NCBI GenBank assembly: GCA_030618975.1
Contig: JAUXCH010000001.1
Coordinates: forward strand, 1-40,374
Length of the DNA: 40,374 nt
Direction: 5' to 3'
Source: Planctomycetia bacterium
Lineage (GTDB): Bacteria > Planctomycetota > PLA2 > JAEUHO01
The notes below the pieces were generated by a model. It did no database searches. It was given only the letters and a program-made list of their open reading frames with translations, and was not told the origin of the DNA. Below are positions 32,804 to 40,374 of the stretch, piece by piece. The position numbers and the translations under genes were made by a program. Numbering within the stretch: position 1 is the first letter of the stretch; each line of letters begins with the position of its first letter.

Positions 32804-34471
32804 ATGCGTCGGCAATCCCTCCTCGTGCTGCTGGTCGTCTGTCTCGTGACGATCGGCGGGTGGTTGCTCCTCCGAGGGGACGGCGGGCACGGGGGGCCGG
32901 ATCCTCTGCCGCGCGACGGAGACGAAGGGACCGCGGCCGAGCTCCCCCAGGCGTCGGGCGACGTCCCCCCGGCGTCCCTCGCGGGCACCTCGGGTGCCGA
33001 GGCGCCGGCCGCCGATCCGGGCACGGTCGGCGACGTCCGTGTGCGCGTGGTGGGCCGGGGCGGGGTGCCCGTCCCCGACGCCCCGGTCCACGTGGTCGGT
33101 CCGCAGGGCGCTGTGCCACACGTCCTGTTCGCGAACGCACACGGCGAGACGACGGTCCCGGACCTACCGCTCGACGGCAGCTTCTCCGTCGTGACATTCC
33201 GCTTCGTCGACGCCGGCCTGCACCTGGCCGACCGTGTGCCGGTGAGGAGCCCGGAGACGATCCTGCGCACGAACTTCGGGCTGCCGTGCGAGGTCGTCGT
33301 GACCGATGCGGAGACCGGCCGCCCGCTCGCCAACGCGGCCTGGTCGCTGTACCCGAAGAAGCTGCTCGTCGACGGCGAACCCCTTCCGCTGCGCAGAGGA
33401 GCGCGACCGATCATCGCGCAGCCGGGGCGGGACCTCACCTACCGACTCGCGGTGGACGTGCCCGCGGGCTACGTCGCGTGGGCGAACCGCGCTCCCTACG
33501 CGGAAATCTCCCGCTACGCGACGGCGCTTGGCTACGTCTACCCGCTCCACCGCGAGGCCGACGTCACGATCGACGTGCTCGAGCACGACGGCTCGCCGGC
33601 CCGCGAGCCCTGGGTCACGCATTGGTCGGTGGCCGGCAAGGAAGGGGCGACGCGGTTCGGCGGCGGCGATACGGAGCCGCTGGCGCTGAACCGCCTGCGC
33701 CTCCGCGGCGTGCCCTACGTGGCCGGCGCCGTGCTCGGCGTGACGATCGCGCTGGAGGACCCGGCCGACGACCGGAACGTCGAGGCCACCGTGCGGCTCG
33801 CCCGGCCCACCCGCCTCGTGGTCCATCTCCCCCACCCCGATGAGTACAAACTGTCCGACGTACCTTTCCCGATGCAGGGCGAGAGCGTGATCGGCGTCGA
33901 AGGGGGCACGGAGGACCTGCCGCCGACGCCTCCCGCGGGCATGCTGGACCTCCAAGCCACACTCCGAGACGGACACCCGGCCGCCGAGGCGACGGTGAGC
34001 TTCCGCTACCTGGAGGAAGGGTACGCCCTGCGAGGCTTTCGCGAGTCGCTCGACGACGAGGGCCGGCGGATGCAGGATCTACCCGCAGGCACGTGGCGCG
34101 TGCTCTTCCACGAGCCGGGGCTCGTCCAGACCGGGGTGACCTTCGAGGTCCAGGCCGGCGAGTCGACGCGCGTCCGGCTCCAGGAGGGCCGAGGCGGCAC
34201 GGTCCGCCTGCGGGTGGTCGATCCGGCCGGACGGCCGCTTTCGTTCGCCAGGTTCCGGGTCAGCGACCGGATGTGGCGCGACCTGGAGGACGGGGTCCAG
34301 CGGCTCGACCCCCACGTGGACGAGAGCGGGAGCCGCACGCTACGCCACGTTTCGTCGGGCTTGGATCTCGAGGTGACCGCCTGGTACGCGGGAGGTCTTG
34401 CGACCGAGGACGTCACGGTGGGCGAAGGCGAGGCGGTCGACGTGACGGTGGAGGTGGCACCCGCGAAGTAG
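32804..34471 (+). CDS. Membrane-anchored protein with carboxypeptidase-regulatory-like domains
   Basis: A 555-residue protein: an N-terminal helix (about 5-23) as signal or anchor, a Pro/Ala/Asp-rich spacer to about 75, then repeated beta-sandwich modules of the carboxypeptidase regulatory-like type (VRVRVVGRGGVPVPDAPVHV, VVVTDAETGRPLANAAWSL, VRLRVVDPAGRPLSFARFRV). No catalytic motif. Such multi-module proteins are frequent on planctomycete cell surfaces. The ribosome-binding site is weak. It is divergent from the C2-domain gene by 108 bp. Confidence 0.8.
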   Translation: MRRQSLLVLLVVCLVTIGGWLLLRGDGGHGGPDPLPRDGDEGTAAELPQASGDVPPASLAGTSGAEAPAADPGTVGDVRVRVVGRGGVPVPDAPVHVVGPQGAVPHVLFANAHGETTVPDLPLDGSFSVVTFRFVDAGLHLADRVPVRSPETILRTNFGLPCEVVVTDAETGRPLANAAWSLYPKKLLVDGEPLPLRRGARPIIAQPGRDLTYRLAVDVPAGYVAWANRAPYAEISRYATALGYVYPLHREADVTIDVLEHDGSPAREPWVTHWSVAGKEGATRFGGGDTEPLALNRLRLRGVPYVAGAVLGVTIALEDPADDRNVEATVRLARPTRLVVHLPHPDEYKLSDVPFPMQGESVIGVEGGTEDLPPTPPAGMLDLQATLRDGHPAAEATVSFRYLEEGYALRGFRESLDDEGRRMQDLPAGTWRVLFHEPGLVQTGVTFEVQAGESTRVRLQEGRGGTVRLRVVDPAGRPLSFARFRVSDRMWRDLEDGVQRLDPHVDESGSRTLRHVSSGLDLEVTAWYAGGLATEDVTVGEGEAVDVTVEVAPAK

Positions 34472-34488
34472 ATGGGGTGACCCCCGCC

Positions 34489-34494
34489 TACACT
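34489..34494 (+). promoter_or_regulatory. TACACT box for a probable leaderless start
   Basis: TACACT ends exactly 6 nt before the ion-channel ATG, and there is no Shine-Dalgarno sequence, so transcription may begin at the start codon. The same spacing is seen before both antitoxin genes. Confidence 0.4.
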
Positions 34495-34500
34495 GCCCCG

Positions 34501-35295
34501 ATGGCGCGTTGGCGGAAGCGGCTCCACGAGATCATCTTCGAGGCCGACACGGCCGCGGGGAAGGCGTTTGACGTCGCCCTCCTGCTGGCGATCCTGCTCA
34601 GCGTCCTCACCGTCGTGCTCGAGAGCGTGCCGTCGATCCGTGCCCGCCACGGCGACGAGCTGCTGGCGATCGAGTGGTTCTTCACGATCCTCTTCACGAT
34701 CGAGTACGTGCTACGGCTGATTTGCGTCCGCAAGCCTCTGGGCTACGCGCTCTCGCTGTGGGGCATCATCGACCTGCTCGCGTTCCTGCCGACCTATCTG
34801 ACGCCGGTCGGTAGCTACGTCGGAACCGGCGTGGTCTTCCGGAGCCTGCGCCTGCTGCGCGTGTTCCGCATCTTCAAGCTGTCGCACCTGGTGCAGGACG
34901 CGTCCGCCCTGGCGCACGCGGTCAAGGCGAGCGCGGGCAAGATCGTCGTCTTCCTGACCTTCATCCTCACCGTGATCGTGATTCTCGGTGCGGCCATGCA
35001 CCTGATCGAAGGCGCGGAGGCGGGCTTCACCTCCATCCCCACCGGCATGTACTGGGCGGTCGTGACCCTGACCACCGTGGGGTACGGCGACATCGCCCCG
35101 CAGACCGTCGCCGGACAGATCGTCGCGTCGATCGTGATGATCCTGGGCTACAGCCTGATCGTGGTGCCGGCCGGCATCGTCACCGTGGAGGTGGCACGCG
35201 GGAAGCCGCTGACGACGCAGGTCTGCCCTGCGTGCTCCCGGGAGGGCCACGACCTCGACGCGAAGCACTGCAAGTACTGCGGCGAGCAGCTCTGA
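34501..35295 (+). CDS. Voltage-gated-type potassium channel with C-terminal zinc ribbon
   Basis: A 264-residue six-helix cation channel. An S4-like segment with spaced arginines (FRSLRLLRVFRIFKL, 113-127) and the selectivity filter TTVGYGD (191-197) are clear, so it should conduct K+. After S6 a short tail carries a CPAC...CKYC zinc ribbon (C242, C245, C257, C260), an unusual cytoplasmic module in place of an RCK domain. The ATG at 34501 is preferred to the in-frame GTG at 34477. It is only 29 bp downstream of the previous gene. Confidence 0.9.
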   Translation: MARWRKRLHEIIFEADTAAGKAFDVALLLAILLSVLTVVLESVPSIRARHGDELLAIEWFFTILFTIEYVLRLICVRKPLGYALSLWGIIDLLAFLPTYLTPVGSYVGTGVVFRSLRLLRVFRIFKLSHLVQDASALAHAVKASAGKIVVFLTFILTVIVILGAAMHLIEGAEAGFTSIPTGMYWAVVTLTTVGYGDIAPQTVAGQIVASIVMILGYSLIVVPAGIVTVEVARGKPLTTQVCPACSREGHDLDAKHCKYCGEQL

Positions 35296-35350
35296 CCCCA
35301 ACACGCGCTCCGGTGCCGGCGACTCCCCGAAGTCCCCCTGCAGGAGTGGC

Positions 35351-37765
35351 TCAGTTCCCGAGACGGACGTCTTCGAAGCGCGCGACCGCCGACTTGGCCA
35401 TCACGCCCACGCGCCCGGCGAGCTCCTCTTGCGGATAGGCGCGTGTCTCGACCCGTCTTCCGTCCACGAAGAACCGCACGGTTCCGCGATCGACCTCCAC
35501 CGCGAGGCGGACGCCGTCCTCTTCGTGGTCCTGGTAGCGACCCCGATAGCGGTTCATGGGCCAGTCCTCGATGATGCGGTTGACCTCGACCCGGCCCCGG
35601 TCGGTCAGGACGAACACGTCCCAGACCCCGTCGCCGGCGTGGCCGAACAGGATGCCAGCGTACGTGTTCGAGCTCGGCTCCGTGAGGTGCACGGTGGCCT
35701 CGAAGCGGTAGCGCGGACCCGGCTCCTCGCGCATCACGTTCTCCAGCATCTCCTCGGTGGTGATCGTGAGCGCGCCCTCCTCTGCGCCCCACGGACCCAG
35801 GGGATGCCACGCGCGGAATCGGGTCGTGATCGGCACGCGGCGCCAGCGCCAGGTCTCGACCTGCTTCTCGTCGGCGATCCGCGCGCGCTCCTTCGCAAGC
35901 GTCCCGTCCCCTCCGAGAATCAAGATGGCCGTGTCCAACGACCACAGCGCGTTGCGGGGATACCCCGCCGCGACGTAGGCCTGTGCGGCCTCCGTGATCT
36001 GGGTCACGAAGTCCTGGTGGATCGCGGTCTCGGCGGGCAGCAACGTCTTCTCGAGCTTGTCGATTCCCGCCCGGCACTTCTCGGCCACCTCGTCCGGCCG
36101 CATGTCCAGACCGCGTACGTTCTCGTCCCTCTCATTCGTTTCTGCCATCTGCGCGAGCAGTCGGCGCAGGCGGTAGAGCGCCGCGTCCTTCTCCTTGCGC
36201 TTCACGTGCAGCGCGGCCAGGTCGAAGAGCGCCGCGGGATCTCCGCGGCGCTTGTCGAGCGCCCACCGGTAGCTCTCGAGCGCCGCCTCCGTCCTCCCGG
36301 CCTTGCGCTGCCGGCGCGCCCTCTCCAGCAGGTCGTCCGCCTTCTCCGAGCCACCCTGGACGAGGAGGTGGAGTTCGTCGATCCACGTCTTGAAGCGGCG
36401 GACCAGGGAGTCGAACGAGTCGAGCCCCTCCTCCTTCGGGCGTTCGACGAAGTACTCCACGAAGCGGGCGAACGAATCGTGCTTCCCCGTCGACTTGTAC
36501 GACTTCAGGTACGCATCGAAGTGGGGGGCGTAGACGCGTTCCGACTTCTCGTTCTCGTAGTTCTTGAAGAAGTACGTGAGGCCCCAGCCGACGCAGTAGT
36601 ACTCGGCCGGATAGGAGCCGGGCTCGGAGTAGGAGACGACGTCTCGCACCGTCGGGTCGCCGTCGTTCAGGGTCTGCTGGAGGTTCGTGAGACGTCCCTT
36701 GTTGGGCAGGTTGGGCACCACCCTCCCGCCGGCCAGGATGCGTGCGGACTCGAAGTACGTGGCCAGGCCCTCGTTCAGCCAACTGGGAATCGTGCTTCGA
36801 CACACCAGGTGGGTGAACTGGTGCGAGGTCTCGTGGAACAGCGTCTCGTAGAGCTCGCGCAGCGTCCCGCCGTCCGCCCGCGGGTCGAAGGCCGCCACGC
36901 GGTTCTGGCCCGGGAAGTAGAGGCCGAGGGCCGAGGAGTTCCCCGTGTGCTCGATGAACTCCGTGCGCGAGCGGTAGACGTCGATCGTGCATCGCGACGT
37001 CTTGCCGGAGCCGCGCTTCCCCAGGTAGGTCTCCCGGTAGAAGCGGTTCATCTGTTCCATGGCGCGGGAGATGCCCGTTCCGACGCTCCACCCCACGTTC
37101 GTGTGCACGGTGTAGCTCGTGCTCTTGACGCGCCATGCGTCCCGCCAGTTCTCGTGGCCGGCGTCCTGCCGCACGCGACGCCTGTCTGCGCGGCTCGTTC
37201 GGTGGTGGATGGGAACGTCGAGGCCGGTGTCGAGAAGCGCGGCGACGCTTTTCTTGTTCGCATAGAGCTTCGCGAGCTGCTCGGCCGCCTCGGGCTCTGC
37301 CGGTGTGCCGTGGCAGCGTTCGAAGTACTCGACGGCGTTCGCGTAGAGCTTCCGCTTGGCGCACTCCACGCCGAGTTCGAAGAGCCGCCGGCTGCGTTCG
37401 GCAAGGCGGGGGCGTGCGTCGACGGGGAGGGGGTCGAGCGCTGCGACGCGCGCCACCAGATCCTCGATCTCCTCCTCGGACCGGCCTTCGGCCCGGGCCT
37501 CGTGGAGGGCGAGCCGGGCGTACCAGAGCGCTTCGTCCGCCGCACCGGCCTCCTCGGCGGCGCGGGAGGCCCGTGCGAGGAGCGTGGGGTCCGTGGGGTC
37601 CTGCAGGAGTCCGTCCTCGGCGGCCTCGAGCCGGCTTCGTGCGTCGGCGGCGGAATCGTCGTCCGGCTTCGTCTCGGCGGTCGGCGTGCCGAGGCCGAAC
37701 ACGGTCACGACGAGCAGGACGAGGAAGGCGGCGAACAGGGGGCGCGGAAGCGCGGAAGCGGGCAT
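35351..37765 (-). CDS. Exported DUF1570-type zinc peptidase with TPR and beta-sandwich domains
   Basis: An 804-residue protein: a signal peptide (1-30), helical repeats (about 35-170), a gluzincin-like DUF1570 region with HETSHQ (H311, E312, H315) and downstream WLNEGLATYFE (E332), further TPR-like helices (about 470-560), then a C-terminal concanavalin/DUF1080-like beta-sandwich (about 670-804). This suggests a secreted metallopeptidase with a binding domain. ATG 37765 has a weak GAAGG site; ATG 37786, seven codons earlier, is possible, and TATCCT lies just before that one. It is convergent with the ion-channel gene. Confidence 0.85.
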   Translation of the reverse strand: MPASALPRPLFAAFLVLLVVTVFGLGTPTAETKPDDDSAADARSRLEAAEDGLLQDPTDPTLLARASRAAEEAGAADEALWYARLALHEARAEGRSEEEIEDLVARVAALDPLPVDARPRLAERSRRLFELGVECAKRKLYANAVEYFERCHGTPAEPEAAEQLAKLYANKKSVAALLDTGLDVPIHHRTSRADRRRVRQDAGHENWRDAWRVKSTSYTVHTNVGWSVGTGISRAMEQMNRFYRETYLGKRGSGKTSRCTIDVYRSRTEFIEHTGNSSALGLYFPGQNRVAAFDPRADGGTLRELYETLFHETSHQFTHLVCRSTIPSWLNEGLATYFESARILAGGRVVPNLPNKGRLTNLQQTLNDGDPTVRDVVSYSEPGSYPAEYYCVGWGLTYFFKNYENEKSERVYAPHFDAYLKSYKSTGKHDSFARFVEYFVERPKEEGLDSFDSLVRRFKTWIDELHLLVQGGSEKADDLLERARRQRKAGRTEAALESYRWALDKRRGDPAALFDLAALHVKRKEKDAALYRLRRLLAQMAETNERDENVRGLDMRPDEVAEKCRAGIDKLEKTLLPAETAIHQDFVTQITEAAQAYVAAGYPRNALWSLDTAILILGGDGTLAKERARIADEKQVETWRWRRVPITTRFRAWHPLGPWGAEEGALTITTEEMLENVMREEPGPRYRFEATVHLTEPSSNTYAGILFGHAGDGVWDVFVLTDRGRVEVNRIIEDWPMNRYRGRYQDHEEDGVRLAVEVDRGTVRFFVDGRRVETRAYPQEELAGRVGVMAKSAVARFEDVRLGN

Positions 37766-37819
37766 GGCGTAGCCTTCGTCGGACATCTCGCCGAGGATAC
37801 ACGACACGCTGTGCGTGCG

Positions 37820-37927
37820 CGCACCCTCGGGTACGAGGGCAGGTCCGTCGAGTTCTACGTCGAGGAGCACGACACCCGTCTCCTCCACTCCGCGTTTCGC
37901 GGACAGACTCCGGACGAGATGGACCCC
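37820..37927 (+). pseudogene. C-terminal fragment of an integrase-core transposase
   Basis: Thirty-six codons read EFYVEEHDTRLLHSAFRGQT followed by PDEM, a pattern typical of the end of rve-type (IS3/IS481-like) transposases. Neither the catalytic DDE region nor the terminal repeats are present nearby. It is a short relic of an insertion sequence. Confidence 0.65.
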
Positions 37928-37950
37928 AGCGCCGCTGCCGGCGAACGGAC

Positions 37951-38112
37951 CTACCGCAGGACGATGCGGACGGTGTCGGCCGGCTGCCTGAACGACACGC
38001 CCCGACGCGCCGCTCGCCCGTCGCCCGCAGTGGCCTCGAGCGTCAGGTCCAGGGGGTCGTGGAGCAGGACGCGCACGCGACCCCCGTCGTCGGTGCGAGC
38101 CGCTCTGACCCC
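37951..38112 (-). pseudogene. C-terminal fragment of a secreted beta-domain protein
   Basis: The minus frame ending in TAG (37951-37953) reads RTDDGGRVRVLLHDPLDLTL and ends QPADTVRIVLR, like the last strands of a carboxypeptidase-regulatory-like domain. There is no start and no upstream continuation beyond about 38112. Probably the tail of a gene lost with the adjacent transposase relic. Nothing further is seen in 37766-38160. Confidence 0.35.
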
Positions 38113-38160
38113 AGTACCCTTGCCCCCTCACCCCTCTCGGCCCTTTCGGCAGCGGGGGGG

Positions 38161-38187
38161 TTGACACGTCGGCGCCACGCGTACCCT
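38161..38187 (+). promoter_or_regulatory. Sigma70-like promoter of the LysM operon
   Basis: A consensus -35 box TTGACA (38161-38166) and TACCCT (38182-38187) as -10, separated by 15 bp, which is short. About 19 nt of leader containing GGAGG precede the start codon. Confidence 0.5.
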
Positions 38188-38206
38188 GGTTCGTGGAGGT
38201 ACGCCC

Positions 38207-39142
38207 TTGGGGAAGTCACTCGCAAGCGTCGCGTCGGTCCTGCTGCTCTGGGCGAGCCTGGGCTCGCTCTCCGGACCGGCCGCGGCCGATATCACCTTTC
38301 CTCTCCCCTTCTTCACGCACGAGCAAGTCCACAGGGCGACCGTCGACCTCGGTCCCTGGAAGGGCTACACCGTCCGGTTCCGAACGGTCCGGCCGGGCGA
38401 GACACTCGGCCGAATCGCTCGCGAGCACCTGGGCTCGTTCAAGCGGTGGAAGGAGATCGGCGCGCTCAACTCCCTGGATCCGAACGCGATTCCCTCGGGC
38501 ACGGAGATCCTCCTCCCGCCTGTGAACGCGCCCCTGTCCCCCGGGACGGGGCCCGACCCGAAGCGTCCCGACGCCCGCGAGTGGTGGGACTTCTTCGTCC
38601 TCCGGGGGCCCACTGACGGGCTCGTCCGCCACCGACCCGGGAAGCCGCTGCCCACCGGGGCCGCCGACGTGCGGCTCGTCGCCGTCCGGCACGACAAGAC
38701 GGCCGAGGTCCTGAAGCGGGTCGCGGACGATCCCGCGGGGGCGATCGTTGCCCTCGACGCGCTCGCACCCACGGCGGCGGCGTGGCTGGCACGGTCCGAG
38801 GTCCTGGCGCGACACGTCACCGTGAAGAACGAGGATCCGGTCCACACGGTGGAGAGGCACTGGCGCGTGACGGCCCTCGCAGGCGGCAGGATCGAGCTCG
38901 AGAAGACCTTCGAGCGGCGACTCGGCCGCGACGGACGGGAGGCCACGGCACCGGCACCGCCGCAGCCGCCGCCGCAGCCCATCGGCTCCGACCCGGTGCC
39001 CGAACACGCCGGTCCGCCGGCCCGCTGGGACCTGGTCCTCGTCTTCCTCGCCCTCCTCGCCGCGATCGGCATCGCCGTGGTCCACGCGCAGCGATCGCGC
39101 CGGCGCCCCTCCGACCCGACTTCCTCCACCGCGTCCGCGTGA
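38207..39142 (+). CDS. LysM-domain membrane protein
   Basis: A 311-residue protein: signal peptide (1-27), an extracytoplasmic LysM domain (about 54-105; VRPGETLGRIAREHLGSFKR), a spacer domain and a C-terminal membrane helix (about 268-285) with a basic cytoplasmic end. LysM modules bind peptidoglycan or other GlcNAc polymers. Translation starts at TTG 38207; GGAGG (38195-38199), 7 nt before, makes this convincing despite the rare codon. Its TGA overlaps the GTG of the next gene (GTGA), so they are coupled. Confidence 0.85.
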   Translation: MGKSLASVASVLLLWASLGSLSGPAAADITFPLPFFTHEQVHRATVDLGPWKGYTVRFRTVRPGETLGRIAREHLGSFKRWKEIGALNSLDPNAIPSGTEILLPPVNAPLSPGTGPDPKRPDAREWWDFFVLRGPTDGLVRHRPGKPLPTGAADVRLVAVRHDKTAEVLKRVADDPAGAIVALDALAPTAAAWLARSEVLARHVTVKNEDPVHTVERHWRVTALAGGRIELEKTFERRLGRDGREATAPAPPQPPPQPIGSDPVPEHAGPPARWDLVLVFLALLAAIGIAVVHAQRSRRRPSDPTSSTASA

Positions 39143-40146
39143 GCTCCCGGGACCTGCCGTCGCCCGTCCCGGTCGCAGCGACGGGGTTCACATTCGTGTT
39201 CGTGTTCGTGTTCGTCGTCGCCGCGGCGCTCGCGGCCGTCCTGTTCCCCCTCGCGACCTACGCACTCACGCTCGCGGTGTTCGGCCTGGTCCACGTCGTG
39301 GTCGAGCTTCGCTACGTGGACCGCCGCTTCTCCTCGCGGGTGCCGTGGCGACTCGGGACGACGCTGCTCCTCGTCCTCGGCGCGATCGTGCTCGTGCGCC
39401 TGCTCGGACTCGCCGCCATGCTGGGGCGCGAGCCGCAGGCCGCACTCGAGCTGGGTCTCGTCGGCGCGCTCGTCCTCCTCGTGCTGCCCGTGCTGCGACG
39501 CGTGGGAGGGCTGCGCGCGCTCGTCGGTCTCGCGCTCCTGGGCCTGCTCGTGTTCGGGGCTCTTCGAGCGCCGCTGCCGACGCTGGTCCTGTTCGCCGTC
39601 CTGCACAACCTCACGCCCGTCGGGTTCCTGGCCGACGCGCTCGAGGGACGGGCGCGACGGCGAGCCCTGCTCCTCTGTGCGCTCGTGTTCGGCCTCGTGC
39701 CGCTCGGCATCGCGAGCGGTCTCCCCGCCCGGGCGCTCGCCGGATGGAGCGTCGCCGGCTTCAGCCTCCCGGACGCGGGCCGGCTCGACGCGAACCTCGG
39801 CGTGTTCGTGCCCTCTTTCTGGCAGGGCGGCGTCCGGGCCGTCGACCTGTTCTCGGCCGCCGTCTACCTCCAGTGCCTCCACTACGCGGTGGTGATCCAC
39901 GTGCTGCCGCGGCTGGCCCCCGGCCCTGAAACGAAGGACGCCGGGACGACGAACGCGGAACGTATCCCGTGGCCCGCTCCCCGCGCCTTCGCCGTGGGGC
40001 TGGCCGGGGTCGCCGCCGTTTCCTTCGCCGCGTTCTTCCTGGCCTTCTCCGACGCGCGAGCGGTGTACGGACTCTTCGCCCTCGCGCACGCGTGGATCGA
40101 GATCCCGGTTCTCCTGCTCGCGCTGGCCGTGAGACCGGGAGGCTGA
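39139..40146 (+). CDS. Polytopic membrane protein with intramembrane histidines
   Basis: A 335-residue protein of about eight or nine helices. Histidines lie in or next to helices at FGLVHVVVELRY, VLHNLTPVGFL, CLHYAVVIHVLPRL and FALAHAWIEIP. The pattern, with the H..VE.RY segment, recalls membrane metal-binding enzymes such as the Brp/Blh family, but I cannot assign it. It starts at GTG 39139 within the GTGA overlap and ends in TGATG with the next gene, the middle gene of a three-gene operon. Confidence 0.7.
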   Translation: MSSRDLPSPVPVAATGFTFVFVFVFVVAAALAAVLFPLATYALTLAVFGLVHVVVELRYVDRRFSSRVPWRLGTTLLLVLGAIVLVRLLGLAAMLGREPQAALELGLVGALVLLVLPVLRRVGGLRALVGLALLGLLVFGALRAPLPTLVLFAVLHNLTPVGFLADALEGRARRRALLLCALVFGLVPLGIASGLPARALAGWSVAGFSLPDAGRLDANLGVFVPSFWQGGVRAVDLFSAAVYLQCLHYAVVIHVLPRLAPGPETKDAGTTNAERIPWPAPRAFAVGLAGVAAVSFAAFFLAFSDARAVYGLFALAHAWIEIPVLLLALAVRPGG

Positions 40147-40374
40147 TGCCGCCCGCCCTGACCTACGCCGCCGCCCTCGGCGGCACGATCCTGATCGAGA
40201 CCGCCCTGGCGCGCCTGCTGGCCCCGCGGGCCTGGAAGCGCCTGAGGGTGGACGTGCCGCTCTTGAACCTCCTCTCCCACCCCCTCCTCACGCTGGTCGT
40301 GTGGCACGGCGTGCTGCCCGTGACGGGGGCCGAGCTCGGCGTGATCGCTCTCGAGGCCGTGGGCTACCGGGTGC
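40146..40374 (+). CDS. Membrane protein, cut by the window end
   Basis: The first 76 codons of a membrane protein, start ATG overlapping the preceding TGA by one base. Residues 5-25 form a helix (with IETALARLL); VPLLNLLSHPLLTLVVW is the second and GAELGVIALEAVGY the third. The 'NL.SHPL' motif occurs in a widespread family of small bacterial membrane proteins of unknown function. No stop before the edge. Confidence 0.7.
   Translation, partial: MPPALTYAAALGGTILIETALARLLAPRAWKRLRVDVPLLNLLSHPLLTLVVWHGVLPVTGAELGVIALEAVGYRV

Overview
The window is very GC-rich bacterial DNA with strongly G/C-ending codons. It is dense with exported proteins: Sec and Tat signal peptides, two lipoproteins, LamG-type, C2-type and carboxypeptidase-regulatory domains, a DUF1570-type peptidase, a TPR-CHAT protease and a Gloeo_Verruco-repeat protein. 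Together with remnants of a kinase-type TPR tail and the DUF362/polyferredoxin operon, this points to Planctomycetota or a close relative. That is an inference from protein content; there is no rRNA or other marker in the window. I see no rRNA, tRNA or CRISPR array.

Layout. 0-8.6 kb: secreted metallophosphoesterase, MazG-like hydrolase with a TPR protein, a second phosphoesterase, a GlsB-type membrane protein, a PLP decarboxylase, a small Tat lipoprotein, a secreted protein and a Tat-exported aldo/keto reductase. 8.7-12.1 kb: a tight operon DUF6599 - DUF362 - membrane polyferredoxin, apparently a redox system at the membrane. 12.1-13.9 kb: two complete PIN-toxin/antitoxin modules facing away from each other. 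13.9-15 kb: gene debris (a kinase-type TPR tail broken by frameshifts and a nonsense codon; a second copy of a polyferredoxin segment). 15-16 kb: an exported metallo-beta-lactamase/PDZ protein.

16.0-22.3 kb is the most unusual part. The start of a PlsC-type acyltransferase lies at 16073-16266, and the rest of such an enzyme, fused in frame to a YiiX-like cysteine hydrolase, lies at 19646-22279. Between them are a Gloeo_Verruco-repeat lipoprotein gene on the other strand, gene fragments, strong hairpins and a minisatellite. A 99-bp direct repeat (16267-16365 and 20454-20552) ties the two halves together. This looks like an acyltransferase locus, or two paralogues, rearranged around an accessory insertion.

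22.3-37.8 kb: HEAT/cyclase-like protein, a membrane-protein fragment, acyl-ACP desaturase, YebC-family regulator, a TPR-CHAT protease in operon with a two-helix membrane protein, sialate O-acetylesterase, a C2-domain secreted protein, a carboxypeptidase-regulatory-domain protein, a voltage-gated-type ion channel with a zinc ribbon, and a DUF1570-type peptidase. 37.8-38.1 kb holds a transposase remnant and the tail of another secreted protein. 38.2 kb to the end is an operon of a LysM protein and two membrane proteins, the last cut by the window edge.

How genes fit together: overlapping stop/start codons (GTGA three times, ATGA once, TGATG once) mark coupled translation in MazG/TPR, VapBC, DUF6599/DUF362 and the LysM operon. 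Several starts lack a Shine-Dalgarno sequence but have a TANNNT box 6 nt upstream, suggesting leaderless transcripts.
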